DNA from: Castor canadensis
Lineage: Eukaryota > Chordata > Mammalia > Rodentia > Castoridae
Assembly (NCBI RefSeq): GCF_047511655.1
Contig: NC_133392.1
Span: forward strand, 20,474,001 to 20,538,000
Direction: 5' to 3'
DNA length: 64,000 nucleotides
The notes beneath the pieces are model-generated. The model had not been told where the DNA came from and did not search any database. It saw nothing but the letters and a program-made list of their open reading frames with translations. This document shows, piece after piece, positions 22,543-33,949 of the stretch. Position numbers and translations under genes: made by a program. Numbering within the stretch: position 1 is the stretch's first letter; every line of letters starts with the position of its first letter.

Positions 22543-24931
22543 TAAGTTCTTCTTGGTGCACCAGTGGTCAGTTCTGTTGCATAGCAGTCCTCCCATCATA
22601 GCTGATTGGATCAGGGGTAAGCACTTGACTGCAGGAAGGGCAGCTAGTGTATAAGTCAGTCCACAGCCTATAAGGTAACCTGGTGCAAAAGTTTTGCATA
22701 AGAAGGAAACACTGATGAAGTTAACCAATCAGATATTTTGGTTCAGGGGTTTGAACTCATTGAGAACATTGGTCAGAGGAACAGAAGCCAAATGACACAC
22801 ATAGAAAGAAGTAGTAAAGAAAAATCATGACACTATAGAGGCCCTGAATGAGTAGCTCTGAGGTGAGGGACAAAGTGGGGAAGGTATGGTCAGTACAACA
22901 GGAGCAGTGTGAGTGGGAGAGAGAAAGGAAATTGTTGAGTCCTGGCACTGGTCATACACTGAAGACCTGTGAGCCTCACTTCTGAGAGTCCAGAGCTAGT
23001 CTACCGATGGGAATGAACTATAGCCATGTTGTTTTCAGACCAAGAACCAAGCTCCTTAAGGTACAGCTGGGCTATGGACTTTTCTTCCTATGTGGTCTGG
23101 TGTTTGGATTTGATTTGGAAATACCTTTCTTATTTCCATTTCTATCCATACAGTGAACCTCTAATATTTCTGGGATCCAGTTAACCTCACTGGGAAAGGT
23201 AGCACTTTTAGCCTGCTTATGATCATCCATACCTCATCCAGGGGAAGAGGTTTCACACTGACCCCTCTCCCCCATCTCTTACCACTGGGCAAAACTGCAA
23301 CCTGCTGGAACCAACCTGGAGCTTTGGACACTGCATTGGGTGCCACACTGCCTGGCCCTGCAAAACATTGGCTCTAACATCTTCCTGTCTTCATGAACCT
23401 ACTGCCTAGAACAGGGCCTGGCACATGCCTGGAGACCAATGAGTGAATGCGTGAATGCTCTGAGTCTAATGCAGGTTGAGTGGTTGTGGGGTTGAGGTGA
23501 AGGAGCCCTGTGAGTTCTAGCTCTGCACAATCCTGCCTATATAACCTTGGGCAAGCAATCATATCTTCTCAGTCTATGTTTTCTCCTGTGTAAAATGAAG
23601 GTGGCGTTATCACTGTCTGGGCTGTTGTGAGGTTTAAAATAGCAGATGTGTGAAAGCCTGTACGTAACAAGCCCCCTGAGACATCAACTATATCTAAGTA
23701 TAAGGAAGCTGCAATTTCTAGCAGAGTTGCATGTTACAATCTCATATAAATAGAAAACATACACATCTTATGATATGGGTTCTTTCTGACAAAGACTGGC
23801 CAGCTGGAAAGAGAATAAACAGCATTTATAGTTTGCCTTTTGAGTTGAAAAACTTGCAATTTTGGACACATTTACAATTTAGAGTTATTTGCATTATTTT
23901 TAAGAATTCAAAAAAGAATCTTTATTATTATTTTTATACTAAACTCTTAAATATATCCAAATCAAATTTGCTTAAAATTCCCCTACACTGAATTTCATGA
24001 TTTGAGAAGAAAAGAAAATGAAAAATGTATTTTGTGATTCAAAGTAGATGATTCTTTATGGTCCTGCACAGCTGCATATTCCAGCATGGCCTTGGCCCCT
24101 GGATCTGCTCAGCATTCGCTCAGGAATTTTTAAAATGTCATAACAGTGTACTTTCAAAATAATATGCTCATGTACCCCCACCCCAAGTGTGTAATATTGT
24201 CAGAATGTTTTATCTGCTGCCATATATTTTGCACATGACGAATCCATTTTCCCAAACAAACTATCACATATGTCCACACTGTCTATAAATTTTGAATTCT
24301 GACATCTACACAATTACTCTCTGACGTTTGAATTGGCCTGAGTTGGGCATAATTGGAGGGCGATGTTTTTAAAGAATGAAGGGGATGTCACTCTTTTCTT
24401 TCTGATGGGTCCTCTCTGGAGAAAGTGATATCAGAAACATGCAAGACTTAACCCTGCTGGAGAAAGCCCCAGACACTTTCCCAAGAGTACAGGAGATTAA
24501 GCAGGACTGATATGTAAGCATCCCCACCTCTGGGGGTGATAACAAGGTCACTCTGTACTTAGGTTTGCTTTATATTAATACATCTGGCATCAATAAAGTT
24601 TCTTTCTTTCCAAAGTGCTTTCCTATTTATGATCTCATTTTGCTCTCACGGGAGGAGGAAAGGGAACCGGTTAGGGAAAGCAAACCTTGTTTCTCCTATT
24701 CTGTGGCAGGGCAGGTCACTTCCCTGTTCTCAGGTTTAGTTTGTCCGTCTGCAAAGTGGTATTATAATTACTGCTGACTGCGTGAGGTTGTGTAAATGCA
24801 AATGTGGCAGGAAACTCCTTTAAGAAGGACAAAAAAAATTATAGACAGAAATAGATTGTGCTGCCAAAAGTCATTTATACTCTGGAAGTTATAGAGATGG
24901 AAGGAACTTAAGAAACAACACTGTTAAGTCA
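22543..24931. other. Intergenic; MIR relics, otherwise unique
   Basis: No gene is seen. About 23528-23650 and 24705-24800 read as MIR cores ('cttgggcaagcaatc', 'cgtctgcaaagtggtat'). 23690-24540 is AT-rich unique sequence. It could include conserved non-coding elements, which sequence reading alone cannot show. Confidence 0.45.
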
Positions 24932-25232
24932 GGCACAGTGGCTCACATCTGTAATCCTAGCTACTCTGGAAATAGAGAACAGGAGGATTGCATTTGAGGC
25001 CAGCCTGGGCAAAAAAGTTAGCGAGACCCCATCTCAAGCTGGATGTGGTTACTCATGCCTGTCCTCCCAGCTACATGGAAGTGTAAATAGAATTACGGGC
25101 CAGGTCAGCTGGGCAAAAACAGCTGAAGCAAAAAAGGGCTATGGGTGTGGCTCGAGTGGTAAGGTGCTTTGCCTAGTTAGCACAAGGCCCTAAGTTCAAA
25201 CTAGCCTCGTGTCACAACAACAACAAAAACCC
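24932..25232 (+). repeat. Composite B1-B1-ID SINE
   Basis: The first B1 unit starts 'caggcacagtggctcacatc', the second 'gctggatgtggttactcatg', and the ID-like unit 'gctatgggtgtggctcgagt'. A CAA-rich tail ends the element. Confidence 0.9.
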
Positions 25233-25510
25233 CTAAGTAAAGACTTTTTCAATCTGTATTTTGTGAAGACACACAGATGACTCATGGACATAGACAGGAC
25301 GCATTATTTTGATAGGCTCAGATTTTTGGTCTTTCACTTCCAGAGACACCTAAACTATAACTCAACTGCTAGTGCTGGTTGTTGGCTCCTTCTCCATTCC
25401 TCACCCTCACTCAAAAAATTATATCAGAATGTGAGTGAGAAAGATGCTCCAATGAGGACAACCTTGATTTCACTCTCATTTATTTCTACAATTGCAAACT
25501 CACGATTTTT

Positions 25511-25806
25511 CTTTTTTCAGAAGTACTAGGGTTTGAACTCAGGGCTTCCTGGCTGCTAGGCAGGTACTGTAGCACTTGAGTCATGCCCCAGCCCTTTCAC
25601 TTATTTTTCAAACAGGGTCTTGTGTGCCTCCCCTACTCCACCACCTTCAACCTGGATCCTCCAGGTTGGGATGACAGCTTATTGATTGAGATAGGGTCTC
25701 ACTAACTTTTTTTGCCCTGGGCTGGCCTTATACTATGATGATCCTTCTGAGCTCTGCCTCCTGAGTAGCTAGCTGGGTGTACAGGCGCAGGCCACTTGTG
25801 CTAAGC
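25511..25806 (-). repeat. Composite B1-B1-ID SINE, antisense
   Basis: The minus-strand order is B1 ('caggcgcaggccacttgtgc' complement), a second B1, then the ID unit ending at 25511. The three-part structure matches the copies at 18407 and 24932. Confidence 0.88.
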
Positions 25807-26800
25807 CCAAACTCACAATTCTTATATGTAATGAAGCATTGACCTAAAGGAAAGATGAAATTTATTGGGTTGTGAAATAAAAGGATTTCCAGGAGTGAAT
25901 GTTTCAGTCATGGTTGGACCCAGGAACTCAAATGGTTTCTTCAGGACTTAGACTGTCTCTATCTCCAGGTTCTGCTTTGCTTTATATTGGCATTGTCACA
26001 CTCAGTCTCTTCATGAGTGATAAATATCTCCTGGCAGTCTTAGCCTTAGATCCTCAAAGCTTAGCACCTTCTAGGAGAAGAGAGCTTTCTTTTCCCAATG
26101 GTTTTAATGTAAATTCTGAGATTAAGCTCTATTGGACTGACTTGGAATCACAGCCTCCTGTCCTGGATGGGCCACTGCTTTTAAGCCAATATGACATGTG
26201 GTTGGCTAGGACTGTATCCTCTCTCTCTCGTTTGTTCCAGGATGGGGGAATAAGGGGTGGAGTTGGGGGTCAGCCTCATGTGAACTACAGGGACTATGAG
26301 TGGGTATGGAGTATCTGCAAAGGAAAATTGAGAGACTGATAATAGTAAATAGGAGAATGGAATCTAAATAGTCAAAACTAATAGATATTCATTCAGGGAG
26401 CATGATACTTCAACAGTTATTTGTAAGTGCTCACTTGCAGCATGTATTGCCATTGGCTGTGACTCTCCAGTATGTTAGAACGGTGTGGTTGAAAAATCCT
26501 CTTACTTTAAGGTTTTATTGTTTTTGATAAGTTTGTTTTGGGCCTAATGAGTGGGTTTTGCTTGTGGTTTTGACACCTCATAAGAGGTTTGCTCAATGTA
26601 AGAGCCAACATAAGGATTCTTCTCACAAATTTCCCCAAGAGAAATTTTGCCCTCTGCATTACACAGAGAGTATCTGTACTTCTTGCTGCAGAAAGCAAAA
26701 ATTTACAAAATTTAATACCTTTGATTTCCCAGCTTTTTTTATGACCCAGAGCTGGTAAATGAAAGTGCATTTTATCACCTGGATTTAGAGAAGAGAAAAT
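25807..26800. other. Intergenic; 146-codon open frame not supported
   Basis: 25899-26339 (+) is open for 146 codons but resembles no family I know and has no exon-like flanks. The rest is unique AT-rich DNA. Confidence 0.4.
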
Positions 26801-26892
26801 TGGGGGTTGGGGATTTAGCTCAGTGGAAGAGCTAAAGTGGCAAGTGCAAGGCCCTGAGTTTGGTCCCCAGCACCGAAAAAAAAAAAAAAAAG
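26801..26892 (+). repeat. ID SINE (BC1-like)
   Basis: 'gggggttggggatttagctc' with 'gcaaggccctgagtttggtc' and an A tail is the closest match in the window to the classic rodent ID/BC1 sequence. It supports a rodent source. Confidence 0.95.
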
Positions 26893-27029
26893 GAAAAATA
26901 GAGAAAAGAACATTGAAATTAAGAGAGAATGAGGTTCATGTGTAGGAAGCAGAGTTAGATACTTCTATGCTGTGATTTGAGGGACTTCCTGAGCCCTACA
27001 GTTCCTGTAAACCTCTGAAATAAGTGGTC

Positions 27030-27155
27030 CCTAACTGGCACATGCCTATAACTCCAGCACTGGGGAGGCAGAGGCAGGGGGGATTTCGAATTCAAGGTCA
27101 GCTTGGGCTACATAGTGAGACCCTGCCTCAAAAATAAACCATAAATAAATAATAA
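27030..27155 (+). repeat. B1 SINE
   Basis: B1 body lacking the first bases: 'actccagcactggggaggca', 'cagcttgggctacatagtga', with a tail of AATAAATAA repeats. Confidence 0.88.
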
Positions 27156-27374
27156 GATAAGCAGTCCCTGACATTGAAGTGCTTTCTTAATGAGATGTAG
27201 CTGAACTGGATAAACACATTCTATCATCTGAAGGTTAGTTGTAATTAATGAATTTGTAGGGGTTAACTTGATATAAAAAATATCTGCTGATGACCTACTA
27301 CTAGTAGTATCACTGAAGGTGCTTTGGGTTGTAATAGAAACAGCCTTAAAATAGAAAAGGAATCTATTTATTTA

Positions 27375-27457
27375 TTCTTTCGTGGGCTCAGGATCCAACC
27401 CAGGGCCTCATGCATGCCAAGTAGGTGTTCTGTCACTGAGCTACATCCCTATCACCC
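27375..27457 (-). repeat. ID SINE, antisense
   Basis: 'ccaacccagggcctcatgca' and 'ctgtcactgagctacatccc' are the complement of an ID body. Confidence 0.82.
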
Positions 27458-27485
27458 AAAAAGAATTTATTAAAAACCCTAGTGG

Positions 27486-27715
27486 TGCCTGGTGCCAGTG
27501 GTGCACACCTGTAATCCTAGCTACTCAGAAGGCAGAGATCAGGAGGATTGTGGTTCGAAGCCAACCTGGACAAATAGTTCGAGAGCTTATCTTGAAAAAA
27601 CCCAACACACACACACACAAAAAGGGTTTGGGGACTGATAGAGTGGCTCGCTCAAGGTATAGTCCTAGAGTTCAAGCCCTAGTACCATTAAAAAAAAGAA
27701 ACAAAAAACCAAAAC
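27486..27715 (+). repeat. Composite B1-ID SINE
   Basis: B1-like part 'ggtgccagtggtgcacacct', linker with a short CA run, then the ID-like part 'gagtggctcgctcaaggtat' and an A-rich tail. It is related to the copies at 7768 and 53213. Confidence 0.9.
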
Positions 27716-28068
27716 AGTGGTAAGGTGTCCTTCGGGCAAGGCTGATCCAGTTTCACAATGCCACTAAAGGTCCAATTTTTCCTCCTTATTTTGGTCTCAG
27801 ATTCCTAAGATGTCTGTTTTATCCTATATTATCTGGCTGCCTCATGGTCATAGGATGGCTGCCAGAATGTTCTGAGAGATACATCTTTCTTATTTATGCG
27901 CAGAATGAGAAAGCAGCTGTCCAGGAGTTTGCAAGGGTGAAACAGTTCTTTCTCAGAAAGAATCCCCTTGCATTCTCCAGTTTAAACTGGGTCTGTTCCT
28001 AAAACAAGTTTGGTGGCCAGGAGGAGGGGATATGCTGGTAACCAAGGGCATGTCCCAGAGACCATGGG

Positions 28069-28070
<2 letters not shown>

Positions 28071-28100
<30 letters not shown>

Positions 28101-28101
28101 T
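28071..28101. repeat. (GT)n microsatellite
   Basis: Pure GT run followed by GTGGTGGTGG. Confidence 0.95.
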
Positions 28102-31079
28102 GGTGGTGGGCTTACCTGAATAGAAAGCCACAAATTCTTTATTGGAGGAAGAGGAATAAATGCAAAAATGCATTTGTAGCTCAGGAGTGATACCAAATAT
28201 GTTTAAATGCAGTAAGAGTCAAGTTTTGAGGGGAGAAGAGAGAATTTTGGACATGTTGAATATTTGGACAATGCACTTGAGGAGAAAGTTAGAAATAAGG
28301 ACCCAGGACTCAGAAATTCAGATTTGTACTGGAAACATAGATATAGTAGTCAAAGGCATGATAGTGGAGGTGACAGGGTACAGGCTGAGCACCCCAGAAT
28401 ACTGCAGGGTGAGTGAGAAGGAGCTTTGACACCTACAGAGGTGGGAAAAAGAAGGGAGACCCAGGGAGTCCAAAAAGTATGTAGAAATCTGTATTAGGAA
28501 GGCCTGAGGAGAACACTTTCTGAAGGAGGGAGGAGCATCTCCAAGGTCAAATACGTTGGTGCCTCAGCAGCGTCTGCATAGTTTGGCAACTGGAGGGAAG
28601 TGGTGAGATGGTAGAAACAGTGGGGAGAGAGTGGGAAGCCACGTGGCCAAGGCAGTGACAAGGGGCTGCATCCTGCAGAGCCTATTCCTGAATGCCAAAG
28701 GAAAAGGAAGAGGTGGCAGACTGTGGAGAAGAGGAGAAGGTTATCTGTTTCCTGAAGCAGCTTTCCAGAGGCTAAACACTTTTTGTGTTGGGCCACTTCA
28801 CAGGATGCTCCTCTCTCTTGACAGGGTAGACAGGTGTGGGCACAGGAGCTGGGGGCTGGGGCCTCCTATACATTGTTGATCCTACGTACTCCCTCTTCCT
28901 AAACTGGGTAAGGGCTGATGTCATCACATCTGTAACATGCACAAGGATCCAGGCACTTTCCTGCTCTTTTGGTCCATTCTGAGGCAACTCAAGCATCTTC
29001 CAGCAACAGCCTGGCATCCTGGGTAATAGTGGTTATCTCCATTTCTCTCCACTTTTCGCCTCACTCTAAAAGAAGCTACTAGAGTCTCTTCAGACTCCAT
29101 ACAAGCACCTTCCAGATTGCCTAATGTGTATACTATTTGGCTTAGCATCCAGGCACCTTAATCCTCTATTTCATTCCTATCTTTATTGTGCAATTTGGCT
29201 ACTATCTCTTTCAAAACTCCTGTTAGATCTGTGGGAAGGCCTGGGCCTTAGGAAGATTTGATTCTCATTCCTTAACAGGCTCTTTTTCATTTGCCTTTCC
29301 TGACTTAAGGGACTCACTGCCTCTTCTTTCTATCTGTTGCTGATAGTGCTCCTGTTGATCCATCCTGTCCCCATGGAAAACATCCTAGATAGTTGGGAAG
29401 GGCCTAAGGACAACCTTTGGTGATGGGGCCCACATCAAAGGTGTCCCCAGACCAGCTTCTTCTCTTTCAACCTCTGCTGTTCCAACCTTGTGTCAGAGGA
29501 AACTCCAGTGAGGGTGTCCTGAGGCTTTGAAGGGAAGGCAAAGTTCAGGGTTCTCAGGAATGTGACCATTAGTGCTTGCAGTTAGCACCCCCATGGGTTT
29601 TACATTGTAGTCATGTCACTACAGTCTGCCTCAGACCTGCACCGTGGAACCACGAGCTACTTCCAAGGGAGGAAGAAGATTATAGAAAATGGTGGCAAGG
29701 CCTCGGAGGAGCTAAAGTACTTGGCCTGGACCCTTCTCTGATTTCTGCAGCATGGGAGCTATTAGCTTCTTCCTGGAATGTACACTCCACCCCATACCTT
29801 GAAAATGAAGCATCAACAAGTAGGGTTCCAAGGGCTCCACGCCTTGTTTGCTATCTCCCTCTATTTTGAGCCAGCAATTGTGTTGGCAGGAATTTATTGA
29901 GAGGAACCTACTCTGTGCTCAGCACTGTGTACCAATAGTAGGCCCCACAAGTTGATTGTTTTCATCTCTTTAACACCCTTCTTATGCTAATGGCTCAGCT
30001 CCAAAGACATGACTTATGCAAGCAAAATAATTACAGAACCAATCAACTTGGTATTCAGTTCATGAAGAAATATAATTAAAGCAATACAGGGAGTGAGCAT
30101 AGTCTAAAGCTGTGCTTCCAATATGTTGGCTATTTAAATATAAATTAAGTAAAATTAAAAATCCAATGCCTCAGTCATAGTAGGTGCTCACCATGCAACA
30201 TGCATAGTGACTAGTGTCATCATATTGGACAGTGAAAAATGAATATTCTCACGATGGGACAGTGTTGGTTCAGAATAACAGAGGACAACTTCAGAGTATA
30301 GGTGTGGCTCCACCTGGGCCTGGAAGGATAGCAGAATTAAAGAGGAGGGTAAAGGTCCTCAGGAGGGAAGAACTGTGTTTAGAAACTGGAATGAACCTAG
30401 CATGCTGGGCCTACCCCCAGGAGGACTGGACTAGCTGGGGTGGAGTGGGAATGGAATACACAAGCCCACTTTCCTTTTACCTCTCAATCCATAATGCCAT
30501 TCTTGACAGTCTATTTTGTAAGGGTGAGAGAGTTCTTACTGTGGGCTCCTGATCTCAGGGGAGTGGCAACCTGGCATCATAACTCTAGTTATCCCCTCTA
30601 TTTGAATACAGTGCTTGAAATGGACTGGGATGTGATCTGGACCTAGGACCTGTGCTCTCACACTCCCCTCTGACTTGGTCTCTGAATCTCCTTGGCTAAC
30701 TAGGGAATGAAGAAAAACCTAGAAGTGAGACCCACCTGAGTGCAAGTACTGGCTTACCAGCCAAGTACCTATAGGCAAGTAACTGAACTCCTTCAAACTT
30801 ACTTGACCCATCTGCAAAATGGGGATGATCAAGGCACTAACTTCCAGGGTAATTACAGGGGTTCAGTGGGATGTTTGCAAAAGGCTTGACATAGTAGATG
30901 ACAAAATGAATGCAATCTCTTCATGATGTTTTTCCTTATGCTGAAGCTGTTATTGCTTCTGCTTCCTTCTTAATTCAAAATTTTAATGTAATTGAATTCA
31001 TGCTCCTATAATCATGCCTGTTCTATAGGTCTTATATAAGAAAAATTTCCACTACTGCAAGATCTTAAAATCTCCTGAT
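28102..31079. other. Intergenic; L2/MIR-like relics
   Basis: No gene is seen. 28210-28430 has the purine-rich wording of an L2-type relic, and 30725-30905 reads as a sense MIR ('catctgcaaaatggggatga'). Short open frames are at chance length. Confidence 0.45.
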
Positions 31080-31600
31080 TTTCTTCTAAAAGTGTTTTAA
31101 ATTTTTGTTGAAATATTATATACCTACAGAGAAGTGCACAAGTCATTAAGAGTGCAGCTCCATGAATTTTCACTCAGCCAGCGTCTGTGTAACTAGACTG
31201 GATCAAGAAGAACATCATCAGAAGTCAGAAGGTCCCTCTCAGGTCTTAGTTTCCCCAGGGCAAGGGAACCACTGCCCTGATTTCTAATGTTGCAACATGA
31301 TTTTTCCCTGTTTCTGTATTTGATCAAGGTGGACCCACATAGCATATATTCTTAGGGTCCTGTTTCTGAGACTCATTCATGTTATACAGGAATTATTATG
31401 CTCATTCTTACGGATTTCTATTATTCAGATATGTGGATATACCACAATACATTTCCCCATTCTACTGGTTTGAAATATTTGGGTAGTTTCTGCTTTTTTT
31501 TCAGCTGCAATGAACAGCGTTGCAGTCGGAAGTGCCTTTGGGTGAACATCTGAATGTATTTCTGTTGGGTGTGCAGATCAAGAGAGGAATAACTAGATCA
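31080..31600 (-). mobile_element. Old L1 (L1M-type) 3' region, antisense
   Basis: 'acagagaagtgcacaagtca', 'catgaattttcactcagcca' and 'agctgcaatgaacagcgttg' are antisense landmarks of ancient L1 3' ends. Highly diverged, no frame. Confidence 0.65.
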
Positions 31601-32659
31601 ACCCTCATCTGGTGTTAGAATCACCAAATGTTAGCACTGGAAGGAGGCTTGGGTTATATCTCATCTACTCTGCTATGGATAAGAGGGTTATCCATTTCAG
31701 TGCAGGCTATGACCTGCCTGGGGTCACATGGCTCATATGAAGCAGAACTGGGTCTCTCTTCAGAGCCAGAACCCCAATGTGTCCTGGTGCTTCGCTAAGA
31801 GGTCAATTGGACCCTATTTTCTTTGTGCTCTGCGACTGTCTCCCTCTCCTCACAGCCCCCCCACCCCCCCAAACCTCCAGCCTGGGAGCACAGCTGCTGT
31901 TTCAAGGAAACAAGTTTCTTCTTTTGGTGAAGTTTCCCAGAAAGCCAGAAACACACCCATGCCTTTTGTTCCAACTCCTGCCGTAATTGTTATGCTGTAC
32001 AAGGCCTTTCCTGAGTGCCCTCTGCTGTCCTGCTGTACCTTCTTTTCATGTCCAGCAGAGCTGGTGGTTTCCTTCTCTAGTGCTCCCTAGCTCTGGCTAG
32101 TGTGTGGGCTGGACCTGTCTGATATCCCGGTCCACTTATAAAAGGAGAGCCCTCTCCTTGTCTGGCTCCTGACAGCTGGTGATAACAAGTGTGATCCATA
32201 AACCCCAGCTCCTCCATTGGATATCCTGGGTGTCTTTTGATTTGTCATGTCCAACTGAATGTCTATGATCCTAGGCTAGTGCTGGGTGGGAAGAAGCCTT
32301 GTTAAAGGTGTCAACCTGAATGTAGATGTGGCCTGCCTAGGCTGGGCTGGGTGCTCTCTGTTGGACACTGCTCTGGGGCACAAGTAGATCTAACACAGGA
32401 AAATTCTCTCTTTTCTTTTTTAAAAGAAAGAAACAATTTATTTAATACTCATCAGGAATCATTTTTCAAATTTAATTACAATAGTAGCTATTTACATGTA
32501 TAAAAACAGAGGATCTTGATTTTTCTTCTAAATTTGAAATAACCTAAGACCTTGAGGTTATTCTGGTCTCATATTTTATAAAAGGTTTCTTATGGCTTCA
32601 TCATTCCAAAGCAAATAACATTAGAAATGAGAAATCTTGACAAATTTAGAATCTTTGTA
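31601..32659. other. Intergenic, no gene recognised
   Basis: Unique sequence with a C-rich stretch at 31855-31880. The open frame at 31728-32090 is not recognised. Confidence 0.4.
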
Positions 32660-32862
32660 CAGTTGTGCCTTGGCTGTGAGGGGATTGGTTCCAGGGCCCC
32701 CCATGGATACCTGAATCCATGGATACTCAACTTCCATGTATATATTGGCATAGTATTTGCATATAACCTATGTATGTTCTAAAGTTTCTCTTAATTTCTA
32801 TGCTTTAAAGTTTCTCTTAATTTCTTTTAATACCTAATGCAATGCAAATGCTACCTAAATGC
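32660..32862 (+). mobile_element. Tigger-like DNA transposon relic, left part
   Basis: Starts CAGTTGTGCCTTGG and contains 'ggggattggttccagggccc' and 'tagtatttgcatataaccta', typical of a pogo/Tigger-family element. A local 30-bp tandem repeat ('aaagtttctcttaatttct') lies at 32780-32826. The element is interrupted at 32862 by the retrovirus and appears to resume at 41571-41600. Confidence 0.65.
32858..32862. repeat. Target-site duplication, left copy
   Basis: AATGC immediately precedes the TG of the 5' LTR and matches the 5 bases right after the CA of the 3' LTR at 41571-41575. Nearby 'aaatgctacct' wording is repeated, so a slightly different reading is possible. Confidence 0.75.
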
Positions 32863-33220
32863 TGATAAGAACTGCCCCTTGCCACCATTCTGTGGCCTGA
32901 GCCACAGCTAATTTCATCCCTTGCAGAACAAAGCCCACTGTTCCTTATCTCCCACCACCTTCCTTTGCCCACCCCTAGACCTTGCTTCAGCAGCTGGTCT
33001 CATCCCTTGCAGAAAAAAGCCCCACTGTCCCTTATCTCCTGATACCTCTCTTCTCTCATCCCTAGCCCTTGCTTTCTCCCAAATGCTACTTAAGGCCAGA
33101 CCCGCTGAGAGAAGCTGCCGCACCATTTTTCTCAGCCAGCCAGCCTGCTTATTAAACTTTTGGACATGAGATACCTCTCGTGGGCCTCCTTTGTGTGCAG
33201 TGTGTGGCGTTTTCCTAACA
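32863..33220 (+). repeat. 5' LTR of the endogenous retrovirus
   Basis: A 358-bp LTR begins TGATAAGAACTG and ends TTTCCTAACA. U3 contains two copies of an 86-bp period unit, starting at 32915 and 33001. A polyadenylation signal ATTAAA is at 33151-33156. I see no canonical TATA box; 'tacttaag' at about 33086 is the nearest A/T motif upstream of a plausible start region. Confidence 0.95.
33151..33156 (+). promoter_or_regulatory. LTR polyadenylation signal ATTAAA
   Basis: ATTAAA in the 5' LTR, conserved in the 3' LTR at 41501-41506. It sits about 65 bp before the LTR end, as expected for an R-U5 border. Confidence 0.7.
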
Positions 33221-33223
33221 TTT

Positions 33224-33241
33224 TGGTGCCGAAACCCAGGA
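33224..33241 (+). promoter_or_regulatory. Primer-binding site, tRNA-Phe type
   Basis: An 18-base site TGGTGCCGAAACCCAGGA begins 3 bases after the 5' LTR. It is complementary to the 3' end of tRNA-Phe except at one position (A where CCCGGG would be expected). It would prime minus-strand DNA synthesis in the exogenous ancestor. Confidence 0.88.
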
Positions 33242-33949
33242 CCAGGTGAGCTTCCGGCATTGATCTTGCTCTTCCAGTCAATAAATTCAGGCCCTCCTGA
33301 TATACGCTGCACTCCCAATCCTACTTTGGCCACAGGCAGACATCCGCTATATAGGGGTGCTTGTCCAGGGGATTATACCGGCCTGCCAAAGCCACATAGG
33401 TGGGAACTGCCTTCCTTAAGCCTGGATAAACTTACTGGGATTTGAGCTGCTTTGCCAGGACCTCTGACCACAGACTAGTGCCGCCATGACCACTCTCGCT
33501 CACAGGGAACCTCCTCAAGGCCAGTGAGCTCCCATTACTTGCCCATCACCGGTTGATTTCCTCAGTCCTCCCTTGGTGAGTTCCCTCACGCTGTCGCGCC
33601 ATGTGTCATGGCTCTCTCTCTTTCTCTCTCGGGTGGTCAAAATCCTAGTACTAGGTCCTGGCTCACTCCCCACAGGAACCAGGTTCCTGGGCCGTGGACG
33701 ATCCTTTCATTGAAGACATTCCCTTGAGGTCCTCCACTCCTCTGTTTTGTCCAGGAAAGCAATATCTTGGGGACGCCCACCATATTCTTCCTCTGACCAG
33801 GTCTCACCTTGGGGACTGGACCTTCCAAAATTCCCTCAGACACTCCTCTGGGCTGCCTACTGGCCAACCTCAAGTCCTTACAGCTCTCACCTGATCTCAA
33901 AGCCCAAAAACTCATTTTTCTTTCTCATCAGGCTTGGCCACAATAACAA
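33242..33949 (+). other. Retroviral leader with splice-donor candidate
   Basis: This is untranslated leader between the primer-binding site and gag. CAG|GTGAGC at 33243-33251 is a strong 5' splice-donor match, only about 4 bases after the primer-binding site. The leader contains a CT-rich tract at 33611-33632. No gag start codon in good context is preserved near 33930-33950. Confidence 0.65.

Noticed and set aside
25899..26339. 146-codon open frame on the plus strand
   Set aside because: Not recognised, no splice or promoter context, no supporting conservation available.
32914..33333. 139-codon minus-strand frame over the 5' LTR
   Set aside because: Antisense to the LTR and leader; it arises from the repeated U3 unit.
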